Below, one piece after another: positions 8,540 through 17,529 of a stretch of 64,000 nucleotides of DNA. Made by a program: the position numbers and the translations under genes. Positions within the stretch are counted from its first letter, which is position 1; every line of letters begins with the position of its first letter. Under the pieces are notes generated by a model. That model had not been told where the DNA came from, did not search any database, and saw only the letters and a list, made by a program, of their open reading frames with translations. The DNA is from Algisphaera sp039180025 (GTDB lineage Bacteria > Planctomycetota > Phycisphaerae > Phycisphaerales > Phycisphaeraceae): contig JBCDDZ010000012.1 in assembly GCA_039180025.1 (NCBI GenBank), positions 1 to 64,000 on the forward strand. The letters run 5' to 3'.

Positions 8540-9961
8540 ATGCCCGCTCTCCCCAAGATCGTGATTGTCGGCCGCCCCAACGTGGGCAAGTCCAGCCTAC
8601 TGAACCTCCTCGCGGGCCGGCGGGTTTCGATCGTCGACCCGACCGCGGGGGTCACCCGCGACCGGATCTCCACGACGGTCGAGATCCCCCCGCCGCCCGA
8701 GGCCGTCGGCGACGCGTCGCAGTTCGCCGAGCTGATCGACACCGGTGGCTACGGGATCGAAGACAGTATGGACTTAACCGCCGAGGTCGAGCAGCAGATC
8801 GCCCACGGCCTGGCGGAGGCGGACCTGATTCTTTTCGTGGTGGACGCCCAGGCCGGGATCGTCCCGCTGGACAACACCGTGGCCCGGGTTCTGCGGACCA
8901 GCGGGGCGAAGTCCAAGCCGATGCTGCTGGTGGCCAACAAAGTCGACGCGGACAACCTCGAGGCGGCGGCTTACGAGACGGCGTCGCTGGGCTTCGGTGA
9001 CCCGGTCTTTATCTCCGCCAAGACCAAGCATCGGCTCAGCGCGCTCTACGACGCGATCCGTAAGAACCTGGCCTTCGACGCCGACCGTGAAGCGGTGGAC
9101 CCGGGCGTGCGGTTGGCGTTGGTGGGAAAACGCAACGCCGGGAAGTCGACCCTGGTCAACGCGCTGGCCGGCAGCGACCGCGTGATCGTCTCCGAGCAGG
9201 CGGGGACGACGCGGGACAGCGTCGATGTCCGCCTGGAACTCGCCACCGCGCAGGGCCCGCAAACCTTCACGCTGATCGACACGGCCGGGGTAAGGAAAAC
9301 CAAGTCGCTGGCCGGGGATATCGAGTTCTATTCGCAGCACCGCTCGCTGCGCAGCGTGCGGCGGGCGGACGTCTGCCTGCTGCTGATCGACGCGGCGGTC
9401 CCGATCAGTCAGGTCGATCACCAGTTGGTGGGCGAAATCAACAAGCACCACCGCCCGACGGTGATCGTGGTGAACAAGTGGGACCTGGCACAAGAAAACT
9501 ACACGCAGGAAGAATATGCGGCGTACCTGGACGATTCACTCAAGGGGCTGCCTTTCGCGCCGATTATCTTTGTGAGCGCGGCCGAGCAAGAGGGGATGCA
9601 AGAGGTCGTCGCGATGGCGCTCAACCTGCACGCGCAGGCGAGCCACCGGGTGACCACCTCGGAGTTGAACCAGTTCATTGAGACGGTGACCGCCGAGCGC
9701 GGCCCCGCGGCGAGCAAGGGCGGCAAGCAGCCGAAGGTGTACTACGCGACCCAGCTCGAGACGAACCCGCCGACGATCGCGTTGTTCGTAAACCTGCCGG
9801 ACCTCTTCGACCACAACTACCAGTTATTTTTGTTGAACCGGATGCGGGACGAGCTGCCGTTCTCTGAGGTTCCGATCCGGCTGCTGATCCGCGGCAAGCC
9901 GAAGGTTCGGGCGGAGGATCGGCTGAGCGGGCGCGATACAGAAACGGGCGCGGGGGACTGA
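8540..9961 (+). CDS. der: Ribosome-assembly GTPase Der (EngA)
   Basis: 473 residues with two tandem GTPase domains and a C-terminal KH-like domain, the unique architecture of Der, which assists 50S subunit maturation. First G domain: G1 GRPNVGKSS (residues 10-18), G3 DTGG, G4 NKVD. Second: G1 GKRNAGKST (about 195), G3 DTAGVRKT, G4 NKWD. The KH-like end contains KVYYATQLETNPPTIALF and FLLNRMRDELPF. All nucleotide-binding motifs are present, so both domains should be active. The stop lies 3 bp before the next gene's ATG. Confidence 0.97.
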   Translation: MPALPKIVIVGRPNVGKSSLLNLLAGRRVSIVDPTAGVTRDRISTTVEIPPPPEAVGDASQFAELIDTGGYGIEDSMDLTAEVEQQIAHGLAEADLILFVVDAQAGIVPLDNTVARVLRTSGAKSKPMLLVANKVDADNLEAAAYETASLGFGDPVFISAKTKHRLSALYDAIRKNLAFDADREAVDPGVRLALVGKRNAGKSTLVNALAGSDRVIVSEQAGTTRDSVDVRLELATAQGPQTFTLIDTAGVRKTKSLAGDIEFYSQHRSLRSVRRADVCLLLIDAAVPISQVDHQLVGEINKHHRPTVIVVNKWDLAQENYTQEEYAAYLDDSLKGLPFAPIIFVSAAEQEGMQEVVAMALNLHAQASHRVTTSELNQFIETVTAERGPAASKGGKQPKVYYATQLETNPPTIALFVNLPDLFDHNYQLFLLNRMRDELPFSEVPIRLLIRGKPKVRAEDRLSGRDTETGAGD

Positions 9962-9964
9962 ACG

Positions 9965-12676
9965 ATGGCGAGCCGGCGACGCTGGGGGTGGTGGGTGGCG
10001 TGCGTGTTGGGGGCGGTGTGCGACCTCTCGGCGGGGCCGGTCCACGTGTGGTGGGAAGCGGAGGACGCGGCGGGGGAGTCTTTCCCCGCGGCGTCAGCGT
10101 TCGCGGCGGGCCGGGGGGTGCCACCTGAAGCGTTGTCCGGCGGAGATTGGCTGAGTAGTTCGGGGCCTTCCCCGGAAGATTCGCCGTCGGCGGTGTATGA
10201 GCTGGAGGTTCCTGAGGCGGGGGAGTATCGCTTGTGGGTCCGGAAGTTTTATAAGCACGGGCCGATGCATTGGCGGTTCGGGAGTGGGGCTTGGCAGACC
10301 CTCACCCGGGCGGCGGCGCTCACGGACCGGAACCGCCTGCCGCGGGGTGTCGAGCTGAGCTGGGTGTCGATGGGGCGGGTGGAATTGGGAGCGGGGCGGG
10401 TACGGTTCGAGGTGAAATTGGCGGTGCAGCCCGGGGAAGATTCGGTGAGCGGGCTGGATTGTTTTGTGCTCAGCCGGGAGCCGTTTTTCCCTCGGGGGAC
10501 GCTCCGTCCGGGCGAGCCGGCCCCCTGGGTGGAGGAGCCGGGGTGGTTCGTTTTCGATCCGCCGATCGATGGGTTTTCTCCCGACGCGGCCCTCGACCTG
10601 CGGCATCTCAATGAATCCGAAGCCGGGGAGCACGGCCCGCTGCGTCGGTCGGAGGCGGGGGACGAACTGCGGCTGGGCGACGGGACGCCGGTGCGGTTCT
10701 GGGGGGTGAACGTGAGCCACAACCAGGCGGGGCATCCCGATGAACTCGTTGTGTTTATGGCCCGGCGGCTCGCGAAGCTCGGGGTCAACATGGTGCGGTT
10801 CCACGGGCCGATCTGGGCCGACGACGACACCTCTAAGCTCGACCCGCGCCGGCTCGATCGGCTACATCACCTGGTCGCGTCGCTGAAAGCGCAAGGGATC
10901 TACACCAACCTGAGCTGGTACTTCCCCGTCTGGATAAGGGACGCGGGGGACCTGGGCCTGGCGGGATACGACGCGAAGCCGGCGGGCAAGCGCAAGCCGT
11001 TCGGGGTGCTGTTTTTCAACGAAAAAGCGCAGCGGCACTACTTCGACACGCTGCGGGAACTAATGACCACGCCCAACCCCTACACCGGGCTGAGCCTAGC
11101 GAAAGACCCGGCGGTGGGGATCGTAGAGCTGTGCAACGAAGACAATCTGTTCTTCTGGACGTTCAACCGGAAAACGGTCCCCTCGGCGCAATGGGACCTG
11201 TTGGAAGCTCGGTTCGGGGCGCACCTGGCGGAAAAATACAGCTCGGTGGAGGCGGCGCTGCGGCGCTGGCCCGGGGCGAAGCACGCGCGAGACGACGCGG
11301 GGGCCGGCCGGGCGGGGGTCTCGGAAGCCGCGGCCATGACGGGCGAAGCGGTGGACAAGATGAACCGGGACGAGCGGGCGCGGGCCGGCGAGCAGGTCGC
11401 GTTCCTGGCGGGGCTCCAGCGGGGGTTTTACGCACGGGCGGCGGCGTATCTGCGTGACGAGTTGGGGTTCGCGGGGCTGGTGTCGGCGGGCAACTGGTAT
11501 CCGGCGGATCCCGCGCTGATGGACGCGGTGGAGCGGTGGACTTACACGGTGGGGGACGTGATCGACCGCCACGGGTATTTCAATCCCAAGCACGAAGGCG
11601 AGGGCGCGACTTACTCGGTGCGAGTCGGACATCGTTTCGAAGACCGGCCGGCGGTGCGCGAGCCGGGTCGGCCACCGGTGCTGACCAACCAGGTGGCGGG
11701 GTACCCGCAGATCATTTCGGAATTGGGCTGGTCAAACCCGAACCGCTACCGCGCGGACGCGACGCTGCTCACCGCGGCGGCGTTGTCGACCCAGGGGCTC
11801 GACGGGGTGTTTTTTTTCTCGTGGAACATGCACTCGGGGATCGACACGGTGACGAACAAGTTCCCGGTCTCCGTGCCGGTGGTGGCGGGGTCGTTCCCGG
11901 CGATGGCGCTGATGGCGCGGCGGGGCGACCTGCCCGTGGGGCCGGTGGTGGTCCACGAGGCGCTGCGGACGGCGGAGCTGTTCGGGCTGGAGGGCTCGGC
12001 CGCGGTGACAGAGGCCGCGTACGACGCGTTCCGGGCGGCGGACGTGCCGGCGGGGGCGGCAATGGAGGGGCGGGTCGAGCGGTTCGACCCGTTCACGGCG
12101 TGGACCGGACGGGTGACGCGGTCTTTCGACACGGCGGCGGGGCCCGGGAGTGAGGATCTGCAAGTCAATCTGAGCGGGGCGATCGACCGGCCGGGGAAAA
12201 AGATCGCGCGGATCGACGGGGGGCTGACTTGGGACTACGGGGTCGGGGTCGCGGTGATCGACACGCCGAATTGCGTGGCGGCGGCAGGTTTTCTGAAAGA
12301 AGCGGGGGCGATCGAACGCGGTCCCGTGGAGGTCGATTCGGCGAACGTTTACGGGCAAGTCGCGGTGATCGCCCTAGACGGTCGGCCGTTGACACAGTCG
12401 AAGCGGATTTTGATCCAGGCGGTGACACAAGAAAAGCTAGAGGGATTTGCGGCGGACCGCGACGGCCGGATCACCGATCTGGGTCGGCCGCCCTGGAAGC
12501 TGCGGGAGGTCCGCGCGACGGTGACCCTGCGGCTGGAAGGCGGGCCGGCGCGGCGGGTGGTGGCGCTCGACGGGAACGGCGAAGCGGTTCCAGGATCGGT
12601 GGAACGATCGGCCGAAGACGGCACGTTGGTGATCACGCTGCCCAGGGATCGGTTATACACGCTGGTGGAGCGTTGA
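9965..12676 (+). CDS. Secreted glycoside hydrolase, clan GH-A (GH5-like)
   Basis: 903 residues. A signal peptide (MASRRRWGWWVACVLGAVCDLSAGP) is followed by a carbohydrate-binding-like beta domain (VWWEAEDAAGESFP up to about residue 175) and then a TIM-barrel domain: RFWGVNVSHNQ, LAKLGVNMVRFHG, IYTNLSWYFPVW. A likely acid/base Glu is in GIVELCNEDNLFFWTF (about residue 385) and a likely nucleophile Glu in QIISELGWSNPNRY (about residue 586), both expected positions for clan GH-A. The C-terminal 250 residues form beta-rich accessory domains. Substrate is probably a plant or algal polysaccharide, but the exact family cannot be set by eye. It starts 3 bp after der, a functionally unrelated partner. 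Confidence 0.8.
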   Translation: MASRRRWGWWVACVLGAVCDLSAGPVHVWWEAEDAAGESFPAASAFAAGRGVPPEALSGGDWLSSSGPSPEDSPSAVYELEVPEAGEYRLWVRKFYKHGPMHWRFGSGAWQTLTRAAALTDRNRLPRGVELSWVSMGRVELGAGRVRFEVKLAVQPGEDSVSGLDCFVLSREPFFPRGTLRPGEPAPWVEEPGWFVFDPPIDGFSPDAALDLRHLNESEAGEHGPLRRSEAGDELRLGDGTPVRFWGVNVSHNQAGHPDELVVFMARRLAKLGVNMVRFHGPIWADDDTSKLDPRRLDRLHHLVASLKAQGIYTNLSWYFPVWIRDAGDLGLAGYDAKPAGKRKPFGVLFFNEKAQRHYFDTLRELMTTPNPYTGLSLAKDPAVGIVELCNEDNLFFWTFNRKTVPSAQWDLLEARFGAHLAEKYSSVEAALRRWPGAKHARDDAGAGRAGVSEAAAMTGEAVDKMNRDERARAGEQVAFLAGLQRGFYARAAAYLRDELGFAGLVSAGNWYPADPALMDAVERWTYTVGDVIDRHGYFNPKHEGEGATYSVRVGHRFEDRPAVREPGRPPVLTNQVAGYPQIISELGWSNPNRYRADATLLTAAALSTQGLDGVFFFSWNMHSGIDTVTNKFPVSVPVVAGSFPAMALMARRGDLPVGPVVVHEALRTAELFGLEGSAAVTEAAYDAFRAADVPAGAAMEGRVERFDPFTAWTGRVTRSFDTAAGPGSEDLQVNLSGAIDRPGKKIARIDGGLTWDYGVGVAVIDTPNCVAAAGFLKEAGAIERGPVEVDSANVYGQVAVIALDGRPLTQSKRILIQAVTQEKLEGFAADRDGRITDLGRPPWKLREVRATVTLRLEGGPARRVVALDGNGEAVPGSVERSAEDGTLVITLPRDRLYTLVER

Positions 12677-12688
12677 AGTGGCGCGGCG

Positions 12689-13309
12689 TTAGCGGGTCAC
12701 GCGGTCGATGAGCCAGCGGGCGAAGGCGTCTTTCGTCATGGGGCCGGGCTGGTGGCGGTCGCCGTCGGCGGTGAGGTAGATGGCATCGATCCCGTCGTGC
12801 TCCATGGTGATCAGGGGGTTGGCAACGATGGCGTCGACGCCCTTGCGTTTCATCTTGGCGGTGGCCCGGGATTCGAGGTGGTGGGCTTCTTCGAGGGCGA
12901 AGGCGACGATCCGCTGCGCGGCGGTCTTGGTCGCGGCGACGCCGGCGACGAGGTCGGGGGTACTTTCGAGTTCGATACGCAGGTGTTTTTTGCGCTCGGT
13001 CTTGCCGTCGATGGCCTGAGCGACGCGGTAGTCGGCGACGGCGGCGGCCATAATCAGCAGGTCTTGCTCGGGGAAGTGTTCGGCAAGCAGGGTCTGGAGC
13101 TCGGAGGTGGTGTTGAACCGCAGGACGCGGACGTGGGGGCCCAGGTCCGCGGGGGCGAGGACGGGGCCCAGCAGCAGGGTGGTGTCGTGGCCGGCCTGCC
13201 CGGCGGCGTCGGCGAGGGCGAGCCCCATGCGTCCGCTCGAGCGGTTGCTGATGAAGCGGACATCGTCGATCGGCTCGCGGGTCGGGCCCGCGGTGAGGAG
13301 GATTTTCAT
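12689..13309 (-). CDS. coaB: Standalone phosphopantothenoylcysteine synthetase (CoaB)
   Basis: Joins 4'-phosphopantothenate and cysteine in CoA synthesis. 206 residues, equal to the C-terminal CoaB half of the usual bifunctional CoaBC (Dfp): ILLTAGPTREPIDDVRFISN, SSGRMGLALADAA, and MAAAVADYRV are the typical CoaB motifs; ANPL and the KK-containing region follow. The flavoprotein CoaC half is missing here: the ATG at 13309 lies just after the M16 gene stop (13327), leaving no room for it. So the two activities are on separate genes, or CoaC is elsewhere. The gene ends 12 bp from the convergent glycosidase gene. Probably co-transcribed with the upstream M16 gene. Confidence 0.9.
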   Translation of the reverse strand: MKILLTAGPTREPIDDVRFISNRSSGRMGLALADAAGQAGHDTTLLLGPVLAPADLGPHVRVLRFNTTSELQTLLAEHFPEQDLLIMAAAVADYRVAQAIDGKTERKKHLRIELESTPDLVAGVAATKTAAQRIVAFALEEAHHLESRATAKMKRKGVDAIVANPLITMEHDGIDAIYLTADGDRHQPGPMTKDAFARWLIDRVTR

Positions 13310-13326
13310 GGCGGCGGGCGCTGCTA

Positions 13327-14556
13327 CTAAAAGGTGAGGGGTTCGGGGCCCAGCGTGACGAGGGTCAGGTCCCCGGGCGGGTGCTGCCGGACAAAGTCGT
13401 TGAGGGATTCGAGGGTGACCGCGTCGATTTCGGAAGCGGCGTGGTCGAGGGTGCGGGGCTCGCCGAAGACGTAAACGTCCGAAGCGATGGACGCGGCGCG
13501 GGCCCCGGTGGATTCGCCCTGCATCACCAGGGACGACTTCATGCCGACGACGGCCCGCTGGAACTCGCTGGCGTCCACGCCTTCGGAGAGCCGGCGGAGC
13601 TCGGCGGCGAGCACGTCCAGGGTTTCCTGGGCGCGGGGGGCGGTGGTGCCGGCGTAGGCGAGGATATCGCCGCGGTCTTTCTGCCCGGCGTAGGAGGCGT
13701 AGACCGAGTAGACGAGGCCGCGTTTTTCGCGGACTTCGGTAAAGAGTCGGCCCGACATCCCGCCGGAGAGGACCGCGGTGGCGGCCTGCTGATAGACCCG
13801 CTGGGGATGGGTTTCGGGCACGGCGGGGTAGGCGACACCGATGTGGACCTGGGCCGACTCGGCATCCAGATGATGCAGCCCGGGCTGGTGGGGGTGGGCG
13901 CTGCCATCGGCGGGAGCGGCCTGCCCGCCCCAGTCGCCCAGGAGTTCGGTGACGCGGCCCAGGAGGCGGTCCCAATCGAACTGGCCGGCGAAGGCGAGGA
14001 TCGAACCGTGGGCGACGAAGCGCTCGAACCAGTAGCGCCGGACGTCATCGGCGGTGAGCGCCTGGAGGTGTTCGCGGATCCCCAAGGGGGAACGGCCCAG
14101 GGGATCGGGGTAGTGATGGTGACGAAGCGAGAGCATCGCGCGCCGCTGGGGTTCGTCGTCCAGCGCGTCGAGAGACTGGAGGGCGAGGTCGAGGCAGGGC
14201 GGCAGGGCGTCGTCGTCGAGGGCCGGCCGACGGATCATGTCGAAGAGCAGCGGCAGGGCGTCGTGCATCTTCGATGCGATCATGGTGGCGCCGAGGCGGA
14301 AAAACCGGGTTTGGGCGCCCGTGGAACGCTGCACGCCGAGGGTGTCGAGGGCATCGACGTGGGCGCGGGAATCGAGACCGCCGGCCCCGCGGCAGAGCAT
14401 CTCCGCAAGGATCGGCGCTACGCTTTGGCGGTCGGCGGGCTGGCTGGCGAGGCCGGCGGGCGTGAGCAGGGTCATCGCCAGTGATTGGACCCCGGGGATG
14501 GGTTCGGCGACGACGGTGAGGCCGTTGGGCAGGGTGGTGGACCGGATTTCGGGCAT
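13327..14556 (-). CDS. M16 (pitrilysin-type) peptidase homologue lacking the zinc motif
   Basis: 409 residues with the two-lobed M16B layout: N-terminal TTLPNGLTVVAEPIPGVQSL, a middle helical lobe, then a C-terminal lobe with HIGVAYPAVPETHPQRVYQ and SGRLFTEVREKRGLVYSVYA, the conserved substrate-side Arg-Gly-Leu segment. Where active members have HxxEH, this one reads APILAEMLCRG, so both His and the Glu are gone. It is therefore probably a non-catalytic subunit, as in processing peptidase alpha subunits, needing an active partner gene. No partner is in the window. Lies 18 bp upstream of coaB. Confidence 0.88.
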   Translation of the reverse strand: MPEIRSTTLPNGLTVVAEPIPGVQSLAMTLLTPAGLASQPADRQSVAPILAEMLCRGAGGLDSRAHVDALDTLGVQRSTGAQTRFFRLGATMIASKMHDALPLLFDMIRRPALDDDALPPCLDLALQSLDALDDEPQRRAMLSLRHHHYPDPLGRSPLGIREHLQALTADDVRRYWFERFVAHGSILAFAGQFDWDRLLGRVTELLGDWGGQAAPADGSAHPHQPGLHHLDAESAQVHIGVAYPAVPETHPQRVYQQAATAVLSGGMSGRLFTEVREKRGLVYSVYASYAGQKDRGDILAYAGTTAPRAQETLDVLAAELRRLSEGVDASEFQRAVVGMKSSLVMQGESTGARAASIASDVYVFGEPRTLDHAASEIDAVTLESLNDFVRQHPPGDLTLVTLGPEPLTF

Positions 14557-14700
14557 GGCCGGGATTGTAGCGGCGCCGCGTCCGGCCTGAGCGGACCGCC
14601 TCGGCTATGGCGCAGCGTGGATAGCACGATTGAACATTTTGATCTCGCTCGGATCACGGTAGCCGGACGCGAGAAGCAGGAACTCAGTAGCAGCAAAGAG

Positions 14701-15426
14701 TCAACGTCGGAGCCGTTCGCGGAGACCGGTGCGGGCGGGGGGCGAGTCGGGCGGGGGGCTGGCGGGCGGAGCGGTGCTGGGCGAGGCGGGGCGGTCCGAG
14801 GCAAAAAAGCCGGAGGATGAATCAGCGTGGGCGTCGGACGGACGGGGGGGGAGCGTGGCCAGCGTGTCGGCGGGGTTTTGGCCGGGCGAATACGCCAGGG
14901 GAGTTCGGGCGGGGTTGGTGTCGCGGTGAAGCTCTTCGAGCTCGACGCCGTTGACCGCGTTGTAGTGCTGGAGGGCCTGGGCTTCGCCGAGGGTCGGGGG
15001 GACGCGGGCCCGGAAGACACCGACGTTGGGGTTGTACCAGAACTGAGCCTGATCGGGCCGCACAGCCATGGGATCGGGGGGGTGGGCGGCGCGGTCGCCG
15101 GGGGGGGCGACGTCGATCCAAGGCCGGGTCGGCTCGCCGGGTTGGTGGGTGACCCCCTCGATGCCCGAGAGCATCCCGTTGACAGGCAGCGGCCCGTCGA
15201 ACCACTCGGGAAGCACCGCGACGGGCCAGAGGGTCTGGGTGGTTTCGGCCGAGCGTTCGAGCGCGCCATAATAGGACGCCTGGCGATAGAGCCTGGCCAG
15301 CGAATGCTGTATATCCTGTATTTTTATGGGCTTGGAAGAATCGGCTGGGCTAAAAAAGACGATCGCTGCGGCACCAACACAGACCGCGATCGTCCCCCAG
15401 ACTGCCCGGTTCATCCATCGACCCAT
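14701..15426 (-). CDS. Membrane-anchored hypothetical protein
   Basis: 241 residues. A single N-terminal membrane helix (MNRAVWGTIAVCVGAAAIVFF) without a lipobox suggests an inner-membrane anchor with an extracytoplasmic domain. The middle part contains QFWYNPNVGVFRARVPPTLG and EAQALQHYNAVNGVELEEL, patterns found in pseudopilin-like proteins of secretion systems, though no prepilin cleavage motif is present. The last 75 residues are Pro/Ser/Ala rich and disordered. Function unknown. The 144 bp between it and the M16 gene hold nothing convincing. Confidence 0.7.
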   Translation of the reverse strand: MGRWMNRAVWGTIAVCVGAAAIVFFSPADSSKPIKIQDIQHSLARLYRQASYYGALERSAETTQTLWPVAVLPEWFDGPLPVNGMLSGIEGVTHQPGEPTRPWIDVAPPGDRAAHPPDPMAVRPDQAQFWYNPNVGVFRARVPPTLGEAQALQHYNAVNGVELEELHRDTNPARTPLAYSPGQNPADTLATLPPRPSDAHADSSSGFFASDRPASPSTAPPASPPPDSPPARTGLRERLRR

Positions 15427-15614
15427 AGCGTATTCTCACAAAAGACCCGGCGACATACCCTTAGTGCTTGCACCGAGTTTCTTTAAGGATTTCGGCATAT
15501 GTTGCCGGCGGGTTGAGCAGAAAACGGAATAGGGCGCGCAGAGGCCGACTTGAATCAAGATTTCGGGCGTAACGCCCCGATAACATCTACAATTGTTAAA
15601 ATAAGTAAGGTTCA

Positions 15615-15647
15615 ATTTAGACCATTAAATTATAAAACGGTCTATAT
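15615..15647. promoter_or_regulatory. AT-rich region with inverted repeat upstream of the methyltransferase gene
   Basis: The 257 bp between 15427 and 15683 become markedly AT-rich from about 15560. Inside lies an imperfect inverted repeat, ATTTAGACC (15615-15623) and GGTCTATAT (15639-15647), 8 of 9 positions complementary, spaced by 15 bp. It sits 37 bp before the methyltransferase ATG, a plausible operator. No factor can be named. Confidence 0.4.
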
Positions 15648-15683
15648 CTTTCCACCCGCACGATTTCAGGGACGAAATTCGGC

Positions 15684-16442
15684 ATGTCGATCAGCCTTTA
15701 CAGTTCGAAGCAGACGCTCCAAAGCCACTTGACCCGGTTGCCGTGCGATCTGGACACCGCTACCGACCATTACGCATCGCGTTTTTCGTCGCCGGTGGGC
15801 CGATACCTTTTAGAGGTTCAGCGGTCGGCTACGCTGAAAATGTTGGCGAAGTTCTCCGAGGCCTCGGTCCTAGACGTTGGCGGCGGACACGGGCAGAACG
15901 CGGGCCTGCTGGCCGAGGCGGGGTACAGGGTCATGGTCTACGGCTCTGACGCCTCGTGTCTGGGCCGTATCCGCGACCTGGTCAGCCGGGGCGAGGTCGA
16001 GTTCAACGTCGGCGAACTCCACCGGCTTCCGTACGAAAGTAAGGCCTTCGAGGTGGCGATCAGCTACCGGGTGGCGGCCCATATCGAGGAGATTGAAGGG
16101 TATATCCGCGAGATGTGTCGGGTGGCCGAGCGGGCGGTGGTGATGGACTTCGCGTCATCGCGGAGCGTCAACGTGTTGGCCCCGATGCTCTTCAAGCAGA
16201 AATTGCAGGTCGAAAAAAATACCCGCCCGTTCAACTGCTTCTCCCCGAGCTACATTGACCGACAGTTCGCGCAACACGGCTTCCGCCGGACCGGCCGGAT
16301 CGGGCAATTTGTTTGGCCGATGGCGGCCCATCGGCTGCTTAACCAGCCGTGGTTTTCACGGCTGGCCGAGGCGGTACCCCGATGCCTGGGCGTCCACGCG
16401 TGGTTGGGCTCGCCGCCGATCGTCCGCTACGAGCCGGTCTGA
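15684..16442 (+). CDS. Class I SAM-dependent methyltransferase
   Basis: 252 residues. The SAM-binding motif I is clear (SVLDVGGGHGQNAGLLAEAG, about residues 61-80), followed by the acidic strand end (VMVYGSDAS) and post-motif region FNVGELHRLPYESKAFEVAI typical of the Methyltransf_11/25 group. The C-terminal part (FNCFSPSYIDRQFAQHGFRR) resembles small-molecule or lipid/quinone O- and C-methyltransferases. Substrate unknown. The AT-rich upstream region with an inverted repeat suggests specific regulation, or recent acquisition of gene and promoter. Confidence 0.85.
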   Translation: MSISLYSSKQTLQSHLTRLPCDLDTATDHYASRFSSPVGRYLLEVQRSATLKMLAKFSEASVLDVGGGHGQNAGLLAEAGYRVMVYGSDASCLGRIRDLVSRGEVEFNVGELHRLPYESKAFEVAISYRVAAHIEEIEGYIREMCRVAERAVVMDFASSRSVNVLAPMLFKQKLQVEKNTRPFNCFSPSYIDRQFAQHGFRRTGRIGQFVWPMAAHRLLNQPWFSRLAEAVPRCLGVHAWLGSPPIVRYEPV

Positions 16443-16589
16443 CCGGTCGGTCGATGTCGGCGCGGTGCGAGCGGGGAGGCGGCTGCAGGCCCTCAACCCA
16501 AAGGATGACCGAGCCATACGGAGTCGCCGGCCGATTCCGAGTGGGCGGTTATACTCGCGGCTTCTTCACCGCCGTTTGCGAGGACCGTT

Positions 16590-17225
16590 GTGCACAAGTA
16601 CGTCATCATGGGCCCCCAGGGCTCGGGCAAGGGCACGCAAGCCAAAATGCTCAAAGAAGAAGTCGGGCTCACCCACATCAGCGTGGGCGATATCTTCCGT
16701 TGGCACGTACAGACCCACACCAAACTGGCGGCCCGGATCAAGCGTTTGATCGATGCGGGTCGGCTGGTGCCCGACGAAACTGTCGAAGAGATCATCCGCA
16801 ACCGCCTCGACGAGCACGACTGGAACTACGGCTTCGTGCTCGACGGGTTCCCCCGCAACATCGAACAGGCCGAGTTTTTCCTGGAAAGCTACGACATCGA
16901 TGCGGTGCTGTACATCGATGTGCCCGAAGACGTGACGATCGAGCGGGCGTTGGCGCGCCGGGTCTGCGGCAACTGCGGCCTGGACTACAACCTGATTTTC
17001 CACCGCCCGGAAAAACCCGACACCTGTGATGTCTGTGGCGGGGCGCTGCTCACCCGCGCCGACGACCACGCGGAAGCGCTGCGGAAACGGCTCGATGATT
17101 TCAATACCAAGACCCGTCCCGTGGTCGAGCTGTTCGAAAAGAAAGAGCTGGTTTACCGCATCGACGGCACCCGGGGCCGGTCCGAGGTCTACCAGCAAAT
17201 CCGGGAGAAGCTGGGGCTGACCTAG
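16590..17225 (+). CDS. adk: Adenylate kinase, zinc-lid type
   Basis: Interconverts ATP + AMP and 2 ADP. 211 residues from a GTG start: P-loop GPQGSGKGTQ (about residues 8-17), the NMP-binding region (THISVGDIFRWHV), GFPRNIEQAEFF, and a lid with two Cys pairs (CGNC and CDVC) that should bind a structural zinc, a known bacterial long-form feature. The Arg residues of the catalytic site are present (RRVCG; DDFNTKTRPVVELF). It stands alone between the methyltransferase gene and a small hypothetical gene. Confidence 0.96.
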   Translation: MHKYVIMGPQGSGKGTQAKMLKEEVGLTHISVGDIFRWHVQTHTKLAARIKRLIDAGRLVPDETVEEIIRNRLDEHDWNYGFVLDGFPRNIEQAEFFLESYDIDAVLYIDVPEDVTIERALARRVCGNCGLDYNLIFHRPEKPDTCDVCGGALLTRADDHAEALRKRLDDFNTKTRPVVELFEKKELVYRIDGTRGRSEVYQQIREKLGLT

Positions 17226-17529
17226 CGTCGTTTTTCATAGCGATCCCGGGTATCGGCTAGGCGTTCGCGTGCTCTGCGGATACGCACCCCGCGGGATCGA
17301 TGGGGCCGGGGCGACGAGCGGCCCTTGGTTAAAGATCGTTTCTCGCCGGGCCGCGGTTGAGACAACCGGGGGGTGTTCGGTGCCTCGACACCTGGCCAGC
17401 GTTTTTCGGGTGCGCGCAGCGGAAATAATCTTTTTGAATGACACGTTTCGCGGTAAAATCAGGAAAGGCTAATCAAGCCTGTGAGCTCGTTTTTCCGTCC
17501 GTGTTTCTCTTACTGGCGGAGTTTAGGTT
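17226..17529. other. Intergenic region without a recognised gene
   Basis: 304 bp between adk and the next gene. A short open frame (17269-17472) has no start signal or domain and its codons do not look coding. No tRNA cloverleaf or strong terminator hairpin is visible. The stretch 17420-17460 (AT-rich, CTTTTTGAATGACACG) could include the promoter of the following gene. Confidence 0.5.

Noticed and set aside
13310..13975. CoaC flavoprotein half in front of CoaB
   Set aside because: The frame upstream is the wrong phase of the M16 gene, with Arg/Pro-rich sequence and no HFCD motif.
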